Of a stretch of 64,000 nucleotides of DNA, positions 35,077-45,791 are shown piece after piece. The DNA comes from Planctomycetota bacterium (lineage in GTDB: Bacteria > Planctomycetota > Phycisphaerae > FEN-1346): positions 1 through 64,000 of the forward strand of contig JAUVZF010000002.1 in assembly GCA_030602705.1 (NCBI GenBank). The letters are read 5' to 3'. Positions within the stretch are counted from its first letter, which is position 1. Each line of letters begins with the position of its first letter. Below the pieces are notes generated by a model. That model was not told where the DNA came from. It was given only the letters and a program-made list of their open reading frames with translations, and did no database searches. A program made the position numbers and the translations under genes.

Positions 35077-36234
35077 ATGCGTAACGATGCGAAGGCCAAG
35101 ACCGAACGCGTCCTGGCAGCGATTCAGCACCGCGAGGCCGACCGCGTGCCCGTCGGCGAGTTCTTCTGGACCAACTTCCTCCGCCGCGCCAGGCGAGAAC
35201 TCGACGTCGCCGACGACTTCGACCCGTACCGCTACTGGGACCTCGACATGGTCGTCGTAAACCCGAACATGGACCCGCACATCACCGGCATCGAGGTCCT
35301 CCAGGACACGCCCCAGCGCAAGGTGGTCCGGACCGGCTTCGGGGTCACCATCGAGCGGCGGGCCGATTTCCCCATGCCCAACTACCTCGACTTCGAGACC
35401 ACCTCCTACGACGACATGGACGCCCTGGAGTTCGACGACCCGCTCGACCCCCGCCGGTATCACGAGGCCATCGACGACCAGATCAACGCCGTCACCGACA
35501 CGCTGAACCTCGGCTATCCCTCGTTCGTTGACCGGGTCAGCGCTTGCGCCGACCACACTTGCGTCTTCGGCAGCGTCTGCGAAATCCAGGAGCAACTGTG
35601 GCGCGTCATCGGCCCGGAAAACGTGTACTATAAGATCGCCGAGGATCCCGACCGCCTCGCCGCGTTCATCGAGCGGCTGGGCGATTTCCTCGTCGGCATC
35701 GTCGAGGGACAGATCGCCGCAGCAGCCGGCAAACTCGCCGGCCTTTACGTCTGGGGCGACGTTGCGTATGACCAGGGCATGCTCTTCTCGCCCGATTTCT
35801 GGCGACGAGCCCACAAGCCCCAACTGGCGCGCATCTGCGACGCCGTCCACGCCCACGGCCTCAAGGTCATCTATCACGGCTGCGGCAACGCCAGCGCGAT
35901 CTTCGAGGACATGATCGAAGTCGGGGTGGACGCGTATAATCCCCTGGAGGCCAAGGCGGGCCTCGACGTGGTCGAGTTGAAACGCCGGTTCGGCGACCGC
36001 TGGGCGTTCAACGGCAACATCGACGTCCGCGTCCTCGCCACGGGCGACCGCGACGCCGTACGCCGCGAGGTCCTCACGAAACTCAATGCCGCCAAGGGCG
36101 GCGGATTCATCCTCCAGTCCGACCACAGCGTGCCCGACAACGTCGCTCCGGCCACCTATGATTACCTCGTCAACCTCGTACGCGAGCACGGGACGTATCC
36201 CCTGGACCTCGGCGAGTTCGACCGCCAGGTCTGA
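35077..36234 (+). CDS. UroD/MtaA-superfamily methyltransferase-like protein (2)
   Basis: KTERVLAAIQHREADRVPVGEFFW; VIYHGCGNASAIFEDMIEVGVDAYNPLEAKAGLDVVELKRRFGDRWAFNGNID. Confidence 0.85.
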   Translation: MRNDAKAKTERVLAAIQHREADRVPVGEFFWTNFLRRARRELDVADDFDPYRYWDLDMVVVNPNMDPHITGIEVLQDTPQRKVVRTGFGVTIERRADFPMPNYLDFETTSYDDMDALEFDDPLDPRRYHEAIDDQINAVTDTLNLGYPSFVDRVSACADHTCVFGSVCEIQEQLWRVIGPENVYYKIAEDPDRLAAFIERLGDFLVGIVEGQIAAAAGKLAGLYVWGDVAYDQGMLFSPDFWRRAHKPQLARICDAVHAHGLKVIYHGCGNASAIFEDMIEVGVDAYNPLEAKAGLDVVELKRRFGDRWAFNGNIDVRVLATGDRDAVRREVLTKLNAAKGGGFILQSDHSVPDNVAPATYDYLVNLVREHGTYPLDLGEFDRQV

Positions 36235-36258
36235 CGGCGCAAGGTGGGAGTTACCGCG

Positions 36259-36582
36259 ATGAAACGTTACGGCATGATGGTGCGGGTGCCGCCCGAGAAC
36301 GTCGAGCAGTACAAGCACCTGCACGCCGACGTGCCCGCCGGCGTCCTGGCGATGATCCGCGAGTGCAACATCCGCAACTATTCCATCTACCACAAAGACG
36401 GCTGCCTGTTCAGTTACTTCGAATACACCGGCGAGGACTTCGACGCCGACATGGCCAGGATGGCCGCCGACACCGCCACGCAAGCGTGGTGGGACGTCTG
36501 CAAACCGCTCCTGGAGCCGCTCGCGACCCGCGGCCCGGACGAGTTCTGGGCCACCATGGAAGAAGTGTTCCACTGCGATTGA
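36259..36582 (+). CDS. rhaM: L-rhamnose mutarotase-like protein (cytoplasmic)
   Basis: MKRYGMMVRVPPENVEQYKHLHADVPAGVLAMIRECNIRNYSIYHKDGCLFSYFEYTGEDFDADMARMA; no signal peptide. Confidence 0.88.
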   Translation: MKRYGMMVRVPPENVEQYKHLHADVPAGVLAMIRECNIRNYSIYHKDGCLFSYFEYTGEDFDADMARMAADTATQAWWDVCKPLLEPLATRGPDEFWATMEEVFHCD

Positions 36583-36602
36583 CCGTCAAGGAGAATTGTC
36601 TC

Positions 36603-37727
36603 GTGACCAGTAAAGAACGCATGCTGCGTGCCCTGGCGCGCGAAGTGCCCGACCGTCTGCCGACGACCATCCATCAGTGGCAGCCGTATCACCTCGACAC
36701 GTACATGGGCGGGATGGACGAACTCGAGGCCTTCAAGGCCGTGGGCCTCGATGCCGCTATCCCATTCTGCGAGGGCATGGACCAGATGTGGGTCGCCAAA
36801 GACCCCGCCGCACCCGACCTCTCGCCCGATTGGCACGTGCAGCCAACCGTGGTCAAGGACGACCCCGACGAGCGCCTCATCCGCTGCACCGTGACGACGC
36901 CCGAAGGCGACCTCTCCTACGCGACCGGCACCAACCGTTACACCACCTGGATCACGGGGCGCCTCATCAAGGACCCTGAGCGCGACGTGGACCTCATCGA
37001 GAAATACATGCCCGTGCCCCGGCTGGACCAGCGGCGGATTGCGGAGGCGTACGCTTCGCTCGGCGACGCCGGCATCCTGCGCGGCTTCGTCTGGGGCGAG
37101 CAGGCCGGATGCTGGCAGCACGCCTGCTGCCTCTACGGCGAGGAACCGATGATCTTCGCCGCCATCGATACCCCCGCCTGGGTCCATCACCTGCTCGACG
37201 TGCTCCTGGTAAAGAAACTGCGGTTCATCGAGGAGTCGCTCGACGGGGCCAGGTTCGACCTCATCGAGACGGGCGGCGGGGCGGGCTCCAGCACCCTTAT
37301 CTCCCCGAAGATGCACGAGGAGTTCTGCCTGCCCTACGCACGCAAAATTCACGACGCCTGCCACGCCGCAGGCCAGAAGGTGGTGTACCACACGTGCGGC
37401 GGAATGATGCCCCTGCTCGACCTGATCGCCGCCAACGGGTGCGACGCGTCCGAGACGCTCAGTCCGCCCGCCGTCGGCGGCGACGTGGCCGACATCGGCG
37501 AGGTCAAACGCCGCATCGGCGACCGCGTGGCGCTCGTCGGCGGGATGAACCAGTTCCAGATCCTCGGCGAGGGCAGCCCCGAGCAGGTCCGGGCAGAGGT
37601 CCACCGACTCTTCGAGACCGCCGGAGCGGGCGGGGGCTACATCTGCTCGGCCTGCGACCATTTCTTCTTCGCCCCGCCCGAAAACCTGAAGGCCTTTGCC
37701 CAGGCGGCCAAGGAGTGTGTATACTGA
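36603..37727 (+). CDS. UroD/MtaA-superfamily methyltransferase-like protein (3)
   Basis: GTG start; TSKERMLRALAREVPDRLPTTIHQW; VVYHTCGGMMPLLDLIAANGCDASETLSPP; ICSACDHFFF. Confidence 0.83.
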   Translation: MTSKERMLRALAREVPDRLPTTIHQWQPYHLDTYMGGMDELEAFKAVGLDAAIPFCEGMDQMWVAKDPAAPDLSPDWHVQPTVVKDDPDERLIRCTVTTPEGDLSYATGTNRYTTWITGRLIKDPERDVDLIEKYMPVPRLDQRRIAEAYASLGDAGILRGFVWGEQAGCWQHACCLYGEEPMIFAAIDTPAWVHHLLDVLLVKKLRFIEESLDGARFDLIETGGGAGSSTLISPKMHEEFCLPYARKIHDACHAAGQKVVYHTCGGMMPLLDLIAANGCDASETLSPPAVGGDVADIGEVKRRIGDRVALVGGMNQFQILGEGSPEQVRAEVHRLFETAGAGGGYICSACDHFFFAPPENLKAFAQAAKECVY

Positions 37728-37905
37728 GAAGTGGCCGCACCGGGCCGGACGCCGCACCACCGAGGACCGTCAGCCGTTGGCGACGCCAGATGCCGAAACC
37801 GATCCCTATCCTGATCGTGCTCATTGCGGCCGTGGCCGCTGAGTTGGTGCGCGGCGGGCCGCGAGCGGTCCTGGGAATGGCGGATCGGAGATCGCAGATT
37901 TCAGA

Positions 37906-40173
37906 TTACAGCGTCGATTGCGGGTCGACGTCGATGGCCATCTGGATGTTGCCGGGCGGGGAGAGGTCGCTGCGCACGCCGTCGAAGAAGTGCAGCAGTG
38001 CCCGGGCCGAGGGCGCTTTCAACAGCAGATGGTACCGCCAGAAGCGGCTGATTTTCGAGATGGGGCAGGGCTGCGGGCCGAGGATGGTGATCCCCGCGAC
38101 GCGGGCCGGTTCGATGAGCCGCCCGGCCACCGCCTGGATCGCCTCGTGTGCCCTCTGGCGCTGCTGGCTGCGGACGACGATCCGTGCCAGCCGCCCGAAC
38201 GGCGGATAGCCCAGGCGCCGGCGTGTCTCGAGTTCGTCGCGGGCGAAGGCGTCGTAATCGTGCTTGGCGGCCAGTTGGATGGTGAGGTGGTCGGGCTGGA
38301 AGGTCTGAACGAAGACCTCGCCGCCCTTGGGCCCGCGTCCCGTACGTCCGGCGACCTGCGTAACGAGTTGGAACGTCCGTTCGTTAGCGCGGAAATCGGG
38401 CAGGCTCAGGGCGACGTCGGCGTTGATGACACCCACGACCGTCACGTTCGGGAAGTCGAGTCCCTTGGCAACCATCTGGGTGCCGAGCAGGATATCGACC
38501 TCGCCGTCGCGGAAGGCCGACAGGAGGCGCGCGTGCCCGCCGCGGGGGCGCATCGAGTCGGCGTCCATGCGTCCGAGGCGGATGTCGGGGAACTTGCGCT
38601 GGACCTCGTCTTCAACGCGCTGGGTGCCGGTGCCCCAGTAGTTGATGGTCTCGGCGCCGCAGGCGGGGCACGTCTCGGGCGGGCGTGCTTTCTGGCCGCA
38701 ATAGTGGCACTGGAGCACGCCCGGCTTCGCGTGGTAGGTCATGCCGACGTCGCAGTCGGGGCACCTGGCAACGTGCCCGCACTTGACGCAGAACAGGTGG
38801 GTCGAGAAGCCTCGCCGATTGAGGAACAGAATGGTCTGCTGCTGTTTGCGCCAGGCTTCGGCGATGGCCTTCTCCAGCGCCCGTGACAGGGCGTGGTGCC
38901 CTTTGCGTTCGGCCACTTCCTGGCGCATGTCGATGATGTGTACGGGCGGCATCGGGCGGCCGCCGATCCGCTGCGTCAACCGCGCTTCCTGGTAATGGTC
39001 GAGCGTCCGGACGTTCTGATACGACTCGAGGCTCGGCGTGGCGGAGCCCAACACCACGGGCACGCCGACGAGGTTCGCCCGCATAATGGCGCTGTCGCGA
39101 GCGTGGTAGCGCGGCGCGGTGTCCTGTTTGAACGAGTTCTCGTGTTCCTCGTCGATGACCATGAGGCCCAGGTCCCGGACCGGGGCGAAGACGGCGCTGC
39201 GTGCGCCCACGACGACGTCGGCCCGGCCCTCGCGGATGTCGCGCCACTGGCGATGCCGCTCGACGTCCGTTAGACCTGAATGCAGGACCGCCACGTGCGT
39301 GAAGCGTTCGCGGAAGCGTCGGATGGTCTGAGGCGTGAGGGCGATCTCCGGCACCAGGACGATGGCCTGCCGGCCGCGCTCGACCACGTCCTCGATGGCC
39401 CGCAGGTACACCTCGGTCTTCCCCGAGCCGGTGACCCCCTGAAGGACGATGACGCCGAACTCCTCGGCGGCAATCCTGGCCTTGACCCGCTGGAGGGCGA
39501 GGGCCTGTTCGGCCGTCAGGTGGATCGTCTTGGGTTCTTCGAGTTCGATGAACAGGTCTCGCGCAAACTCATCGACCTCGCGGGTCTCGATGCGCACCAA
39601 GCCCTTCTTTTCGAGACTCTTGATGACGGCCACGGTGCAGCCGGCCTGTCGGGCGAGTTCGCGGGGCGCCAGCGGGGTTCCCTCGGCCTGGGCCAGGCGG
39701 TCGAGGACGCGGCGCTGCTTAGAGAGGATGCGATCGACCTCCGACTCGCTCTTTTCGGTCCGGACGACCAGTTGGACGGTCTTGAACCCTGCCTTCCGCT
39801 TGACGGCGGCGGGCAGGATCGCCTCGAAAACCTGACCGATGGGCGTAACGTAGTACCGGGCCATCCAGAAGGCCAGGTCCAGCAGGTCCCGTGTCAGGAG
39901 CGGCTCGTCGTCGAGGATCTCGGCAACCTCTTTGACCTCCTTGATGTCGGTGGCCTCCAGACCCCGGGCGATCCAGCCGACGGCCCAGCGGTTGCCCCGG
40001 CCGAAAGGCACCTTGACCCGCTGGCCGGGCCACACCTTGCCGCGCAGAGGCTCCGGCAGGCGATAGGCGAAGGTCTGGTCCACACCGATGGGCAGGGCCA
40101 CGGAGACGAAGGGGGTCTCGAGGGCCGGGCGGTCGGTTTGCGTGTCGTTTTCAGGCATCGTTAGCGTGGTCAT
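37906..40173 (-). CDS. priA: Primosomal protein N' (PriA helicase)
   Basis: GVTGSGKTEVYL, VIDEEHENSFKQDTAPRYHARD, Zn motifs CVKCGHVARCPDC / CHYCGQKARPPETCPACGA. Confidence 0.96.
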   Translation of the reverse strand: MTTLTMPENDTQTDRPALETPFVSVALPIGVDQTFAYRLPEPLRGKVWPGQRVKVPFGRGNRWAVGWIARGLEATDIKEVKEVAEILDDEPLLTRDLLDLAFWMARYYVTPIGQVFEAILPAAVKRKAGFKTVQLVVRTEKSESEVDRILSKQRRVLDRLAQAEGTPLAPRELARQAGCTVAVIKSLEKKGLVRIETREVDEFARDLFIELEEPKTIHLTAEQALALQRVKARIAAEEFGVIVLQGVTGSGKTEVYLRAIEDVVERGRQAIVLVPEIALTPQTIRRFRERFTHVAVLHSGLTDVERHRQWRDIREGRADVVVGARSAVFAPVRDLGLMVIDEEHENSFKQDTAPRYHARDSAIMRANLVGVPVVLGSATPSLESYQNVRTLDHYQEARLTQRIGGRPMPPVHIIDMRQEVAERKGHHALSRALEKAIAEAWRKQQQTILFLNRRGFSTHLFCVKCGHVARCPDCDVGMTYHAKPGVLQCHYCGQKARPPETCPACGAETINYWGTGTQRVEDEVQRKFPDIRLGRMDADSMRPRGGHARLLSAFRDGEVDILLGTQMVAKGLDFPNVTVVGVINADVALSLPDFRANERTFQLVTQVAGRTGRGPKGGEVFVQTFQPDHLTIQLAAKHDYDAFARDELETRRRLGYPPFGRLARIVVRSQQRQRAHEAIQAVAGRLIEPARVAGITILGPQPCPISKISRFWRYHLLLKAPSARALLHFFDGVRSDLSPPGNIQMAIDVDPQSTL

Positions 40174-40303
40174 AGCACCAGGGGAATCGGCAGATTTCCG
40201 AGGCGACTTGAGCCGTATGTGGCCTCCTTGTTGGCGGCCGGCGCGGGTCGAGGTAACCCGCCGCTCCCGCGGCGGGCTCGGCTGCGGGCCGCGGCGGGCT
40301 CGG

Positions 40304-40768
40304 TTACCGTCCGCGGCTTCGTCGGGCGAGTTCGCGTGCGATGTCGCGCTGGTGATCGCGCTTCTTCAGGTCCTCGCGCTTGTCGAACTCGCGTTTGCCG
40401 CGCACTACGGCGAGTTCCACCTTCGCCCAGCCGCGCTTGAAGTAAACCGTCAGCGGAACCAGTGTGTAGCCCTTCTCGACGGCCCGTCCGAGGAAGCGGC
40501 TGATCTGGCGCCGTTTCAGCAGAAGTTTCCGCGTGCGGCGGGTGTCGTGGCCGAACTGATGGGCCTGGGCGTACGGGCCGATGTGCATGTTGAAGAGGTA
40601 CACCTCGCCGCCCCTGAGGCGTGCAAAGGCCTCGTCGATGTTGCCCTTTCCCTCGCGCAGGGCCTTGACCTCCGACCCTTCCAGCACGAGCCCCGCCTCC
40701 ACGGTCTCCAGGACGTGGTAGTTGCGTCGGGCCTTTTTGTTTCGGACTCGTGGCGTCTTGGGGGGCAT
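40304..40768 (-). CDS. smpB: SsrA-binding protein SmpB
   Basis: NKKARRNYHVLETVEAGLVLEGSEVKALREGKGNIDEAFA...YFKRGWAKVELAVVRGKREFDKREDLKKRD. Confidence 0.97.
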   Translation of the reverse strand: MPPKTPRVRNKKARRNYHVLETVEAGLVLEGSEVKALREGKGNIDEAFARLRGGEVYLFNMHIGPYAQAHQFGHDTRRTRKLLLKRRQISRFLGRAVEKGYTLVPLTVYFKRGWAKVELAVVRGKREFDKREDLKKRDHQRDIARELARRSRGR

Positions 40769-41070
40769 GAGACCATTATAGCAGCCGCCCCGACCTCCGC
40801 AAACCGCCGATGCGACTGTTTTGGGCCGCAAAAGTGTAAAGCGCGAACGAGAACCGGCCGATAAGTCCAAGGCCGGTCACGCGCACACCGCAACGGCAGG
40901 ATGTGCTGGGAAGGAATAGCGCATGGAATGCGGCGATGGTGCGCCTGTCGGCTCCGAACGCCTTTCCTCTTTTTCCTGCATCACAGCCTGATTGGACAGA
41001 CCGCGCCCATGCGGAGCGAATGCTGCGTGGAGCATGCGGCCGAGAGCAGATTCGAGGTGGAGGGCGCCGG

Positions 41071-42078
41071 ATGAAGCGCAAGGAATATCTTCTGGCGGCA
41101 CTTGTGCTGGTTCTTGGCCTGGTCGTGGCCGGCCAGTTCATGTGCGGTTGTGAGTCTGCCGGGACTGGGGCGCAGGGGTTTACGATTGCCAAGGCCTGGT
41201 GGCCGGCCTGGGATACCTTCGAGATAGGGGTCCGCCGGCGTGAGAAGCGTGAATCATCCTTTCGCACAACGTTCTTTCAAGCGGAGGACTATGTTACTGC
41301 CCTGGAGGCGTTTCAGCGCGGGGAAGCAGACGCCGCCACACTGACCATCTACGAAGCGATCCTGGCGGCCTCTCGTGGGACACCCCTCAAGATCGTCCTG
41401 TTGCTCGATTACACGACCGGAAGCGACGGCATTGTGGCCAAGAACCGTATCCGTTCGCTTCCGGACCTGAAGGGGAAACACATCGGCGTGCAGGAGGGCA
41501 CGATTGCGCATTTTACGGTTCTCAAGGCGCTGGAAAAGGCCGGACTGGACCGGACCGAGGTGAAACTGGTGAACCTCGATTTGGATGCGCTCCAACAGGC
41601 CTTCTTGCACGACCAAGTGGACGCGGCAGGGATCTACGAGCCCTACATGTCGAATCTGGCACGTCAAGGCGGCGGGCACGTTGTTTTCTCGTCGCTGGAG
41701 ATCCCACGTGCCATCTGCGACGTTCTCTTTGTGAAGGAAGCACTCGCCCGGGACCATCCCGACGTCGTCGACCACTGGATTCGGGCCTGGAACGACGCCC
41801 TCAACTTTAAGGGCAGTGACACCGACACCTACCTGCACGCCCTGAACCTACTCAACGGAACGCCGATTCCCGACCTCAAGGCGTCCTTTAAGGGGATATT
41901 CTTCACCAGCCTGGCAGAGAATCGAAGGGCCTTCGGAAAACCCGACAGCCCGGGCTATTTGTTGAATTCGCTGAGAGAGATGCAACGCTTCATGCTTGAG
42001 CAAGGCATCATCGAGCAGCGCGTTCCCTTAGAAGATTCAGTCGACTCTGGGGGTATTCGGAGGTTCTTCGAACAGTAG
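41071..42078 (+). CDS. NMT1/ThiY/SsuA-like periplasmic binding lipoprotein
   Basis: Lipobox-like MCGC; FTIAKAWWPAWDTFEIG; ALEAFQRGEADAATLTIYEAIL; GIVAKNRIRSLPDLKGKHIGVQEGTIAHF. Confidence 0.85.
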   Translation: MKRKEYLLAALVLVLGLVVAGQFMCGCESAGTGAQGFTIAKAWWPAWDTFEIGVRRREKRESSFRTTFFQAEDYVTALEAFQRGEADAATLTIYEAILAASRGTPLKIVLLLDYTTGSDGIVAKNRIRSLPDLKGKHIGVQEGTIAHFTVLKALEKAGLDRTEVKLVNLDLDALQQAFLHDQVDAAGIYEPYMSNLARQGGGHVVFSSLEIPRAICDVLFVKEALARDHPDVVDHWIRAWNDALNFKGSDTDTYLHALNLLNGTPIPDLKASFKGIFFTSLAENRRAFGKPDSPGYLLNSLREMQRFMLEQGIIEQRVPLEDSVDSGGIRRFFEQ

Positions 42079-42096
42079 CAGGGGGCAACGTTTATC

Positions 42097-44181
<2,085 letters not shown>

Positions 44182-44586
44182 GGACAATCCGGGCGATGCA
44201 CGCCTGACGCAGGAGGCCCTCAAGGAGGGCAAGGTCCTCAATCGCGTCAGCGTCGTCCCGGACGGCATCGAGGCGATGGCCTTCCTTCGCCGCCAGGGCC
44301 CCTACGCCGATGTGCCTCGGCCCAACCTCATCCTCCTGGACCTGAACCTGCCCAAGAAGGACGGCCGCGAGGTCCTGGCCGAAATCAAGGCCGACCCGGA
44401 CCTGAAGCGAATTCCCGTCGTCATCCTGACCACCTCGCAGGCCGAAGAAGACATCGCCAGAACCTACGACCTCCATGCGAACTGTTACGTCACCAAGCCG
44501 GTGGACCTGGACAAGTTCCTGGAAGTGGTCCGCTCCATCGAGGACTTCTGGCTGGCCTTTGTTCAACTGCCGCGGGAGTAACGCCC

Positions 44587-45561
44587 ATGGACGGCGGATC
44601 GATGCGTATTCTTCTGATTGAGGACAACCCCGGCGACGCTCGCCTCATCCGCGAGTTGCTCGCCGAGGCGGTGGGCGGGCCGTTCGACGTAACATTGGCC
44701 GACTGTCTCCAGGACGGCCTCCGGCACCTCGCGCCCGGCGCCGCGGACGTGGTCCTGTTGGATCTTTTGCTCCCGGACAGCCGTGGCCTCGACACGCTCG
44801 CCAGGGTCGTCGCCCGCGCGCCCTGGGTGCCGATCGTCGTCCTGACCGTTCTGGACGACAAGGCGCTGGCGGTGGAGGCCCTTCGGCGAGGCGCCCAGGA
44901 TTACCTCGTCAAGGGGCAGGCCGATGGCGAACTTCTCGCGCGGGCCATTCGCTATGCCGTCGAACGCAAGGAGACCCAGAGCAAGTTGGCCGAGGCCAAC
45001 ACGCGCCTCGAAAAGGCCAATCGGCGCCTCAAGGAACTCGCGACCACAGACGAACTGACCGGCCTGTGGAACCGCCGGCGTTTCCTCGAGATGCTCCAGC
45101 AGGAGTGCCGCCGCGCCGGACGCAGCGGCGTCGACCTGGCGTTGGCCATGCTCGACCTGGACCGCTTCAAAGTGGTCAACGACACCTACGGCCATGCGCT
45201 CGGCGACCAGGTACTGGCCAAAGCAGCGTCCATCATACGCCGCGCCGCGCGGGCCACGGATGTTGTTGCCCGGTACGGCGGCGAGGAGTTTATGGTCCTG
45301 ATGCCCGAGACGTCGGCCGGGGATGCCCGAAATGCAGCCGAACGGATCCGCACGCACATCGCACGGCACCCGATCTCGGACGGAACGATAGACGTCGGGA
45401 TCACCGCCAGCGTCGGCATCAGCGCCCTGAAGGACGGGGGCCCCGGCGGTCCGGATCACCTGATCCGGCGGGCCGACGAGGCCCTCTACGCCGCCAAGCA
45501 AGCCGGCCGAAACTGCATCAAGACGTGGGTGGAGATCCACGCGAGCACCGGCGTCGTCTAG
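44587..45561 (+). CDS. Response regulator-GGDEF diguanylate cyclase
   Basis: [51 protein letters not shown] (GGEEF). Confidence 0.95.
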   Translation: MDGGSMRILLIEDNPGDARLIRELLAEAVGGPFDVTLADCLQDGLRHLAPGAADVVLLDLLLPDSRGLDTLARVVARAPWVPIVVLTVLDDKALAVEALRRGAQDYLVKGQADGELLARAIRYAVERKETQSKLAEANTRLEKANRRLKELATTDELTGLWNRRRFLEMLQQECRRAGRSGVDLALAMLDLDRFKVVNDTYGHALGDQVLAKAASIIRRAARATDVVARYGGEEFMVLMPETSAGDARNAAERIRTHIARHPISDGTIDVGITASVGISALKDGGPGGPDHLIRRADEALYAAKQAGRNCIKTWVEIHASTGVV

Positions 45562-45613
45562 AACAGCTCACGTTCAACTCTACCAAGGCATAGCGCGGCG
45601 TGTCTCCCGACTC

Positions 45614-45741
45614 GTACGTGTTTAGCGTCCCACGCGCCACCAAGAGGGTGGCACGGCAGCGACGAAGACGCGGCCGTGGGCCGCATCGCGCCGAGTGCGG
45701 CTGCACGGCCCAGGGGCCGTGCCACCCCGCTAAACACGTAC
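45614..45741. mobile_element. Miniature element, subfamily A copy 2 (128 bp)
   Basis: Same length as 5477-5604 with ~6 mismatches by eye; flanks CCCGACTC (45606-45613) / CCCGACCC (45742-45749). Confidence 0.85.
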
Positions 45742-45791
45742 CCCGACCCACCGCGCAATGTGCGGTTGAGGCATCGGCCCGTCTGCCGACT

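Noticed and set aside
32326-36573. 1415-aa minus-strand ORF antisense to the deoxysugar cluster
   Set aside because: Shadow ORF from high-GC codon usage; low-complexity H/V/G/R/A composition and complete overlap with well-supported plus-strand genes.
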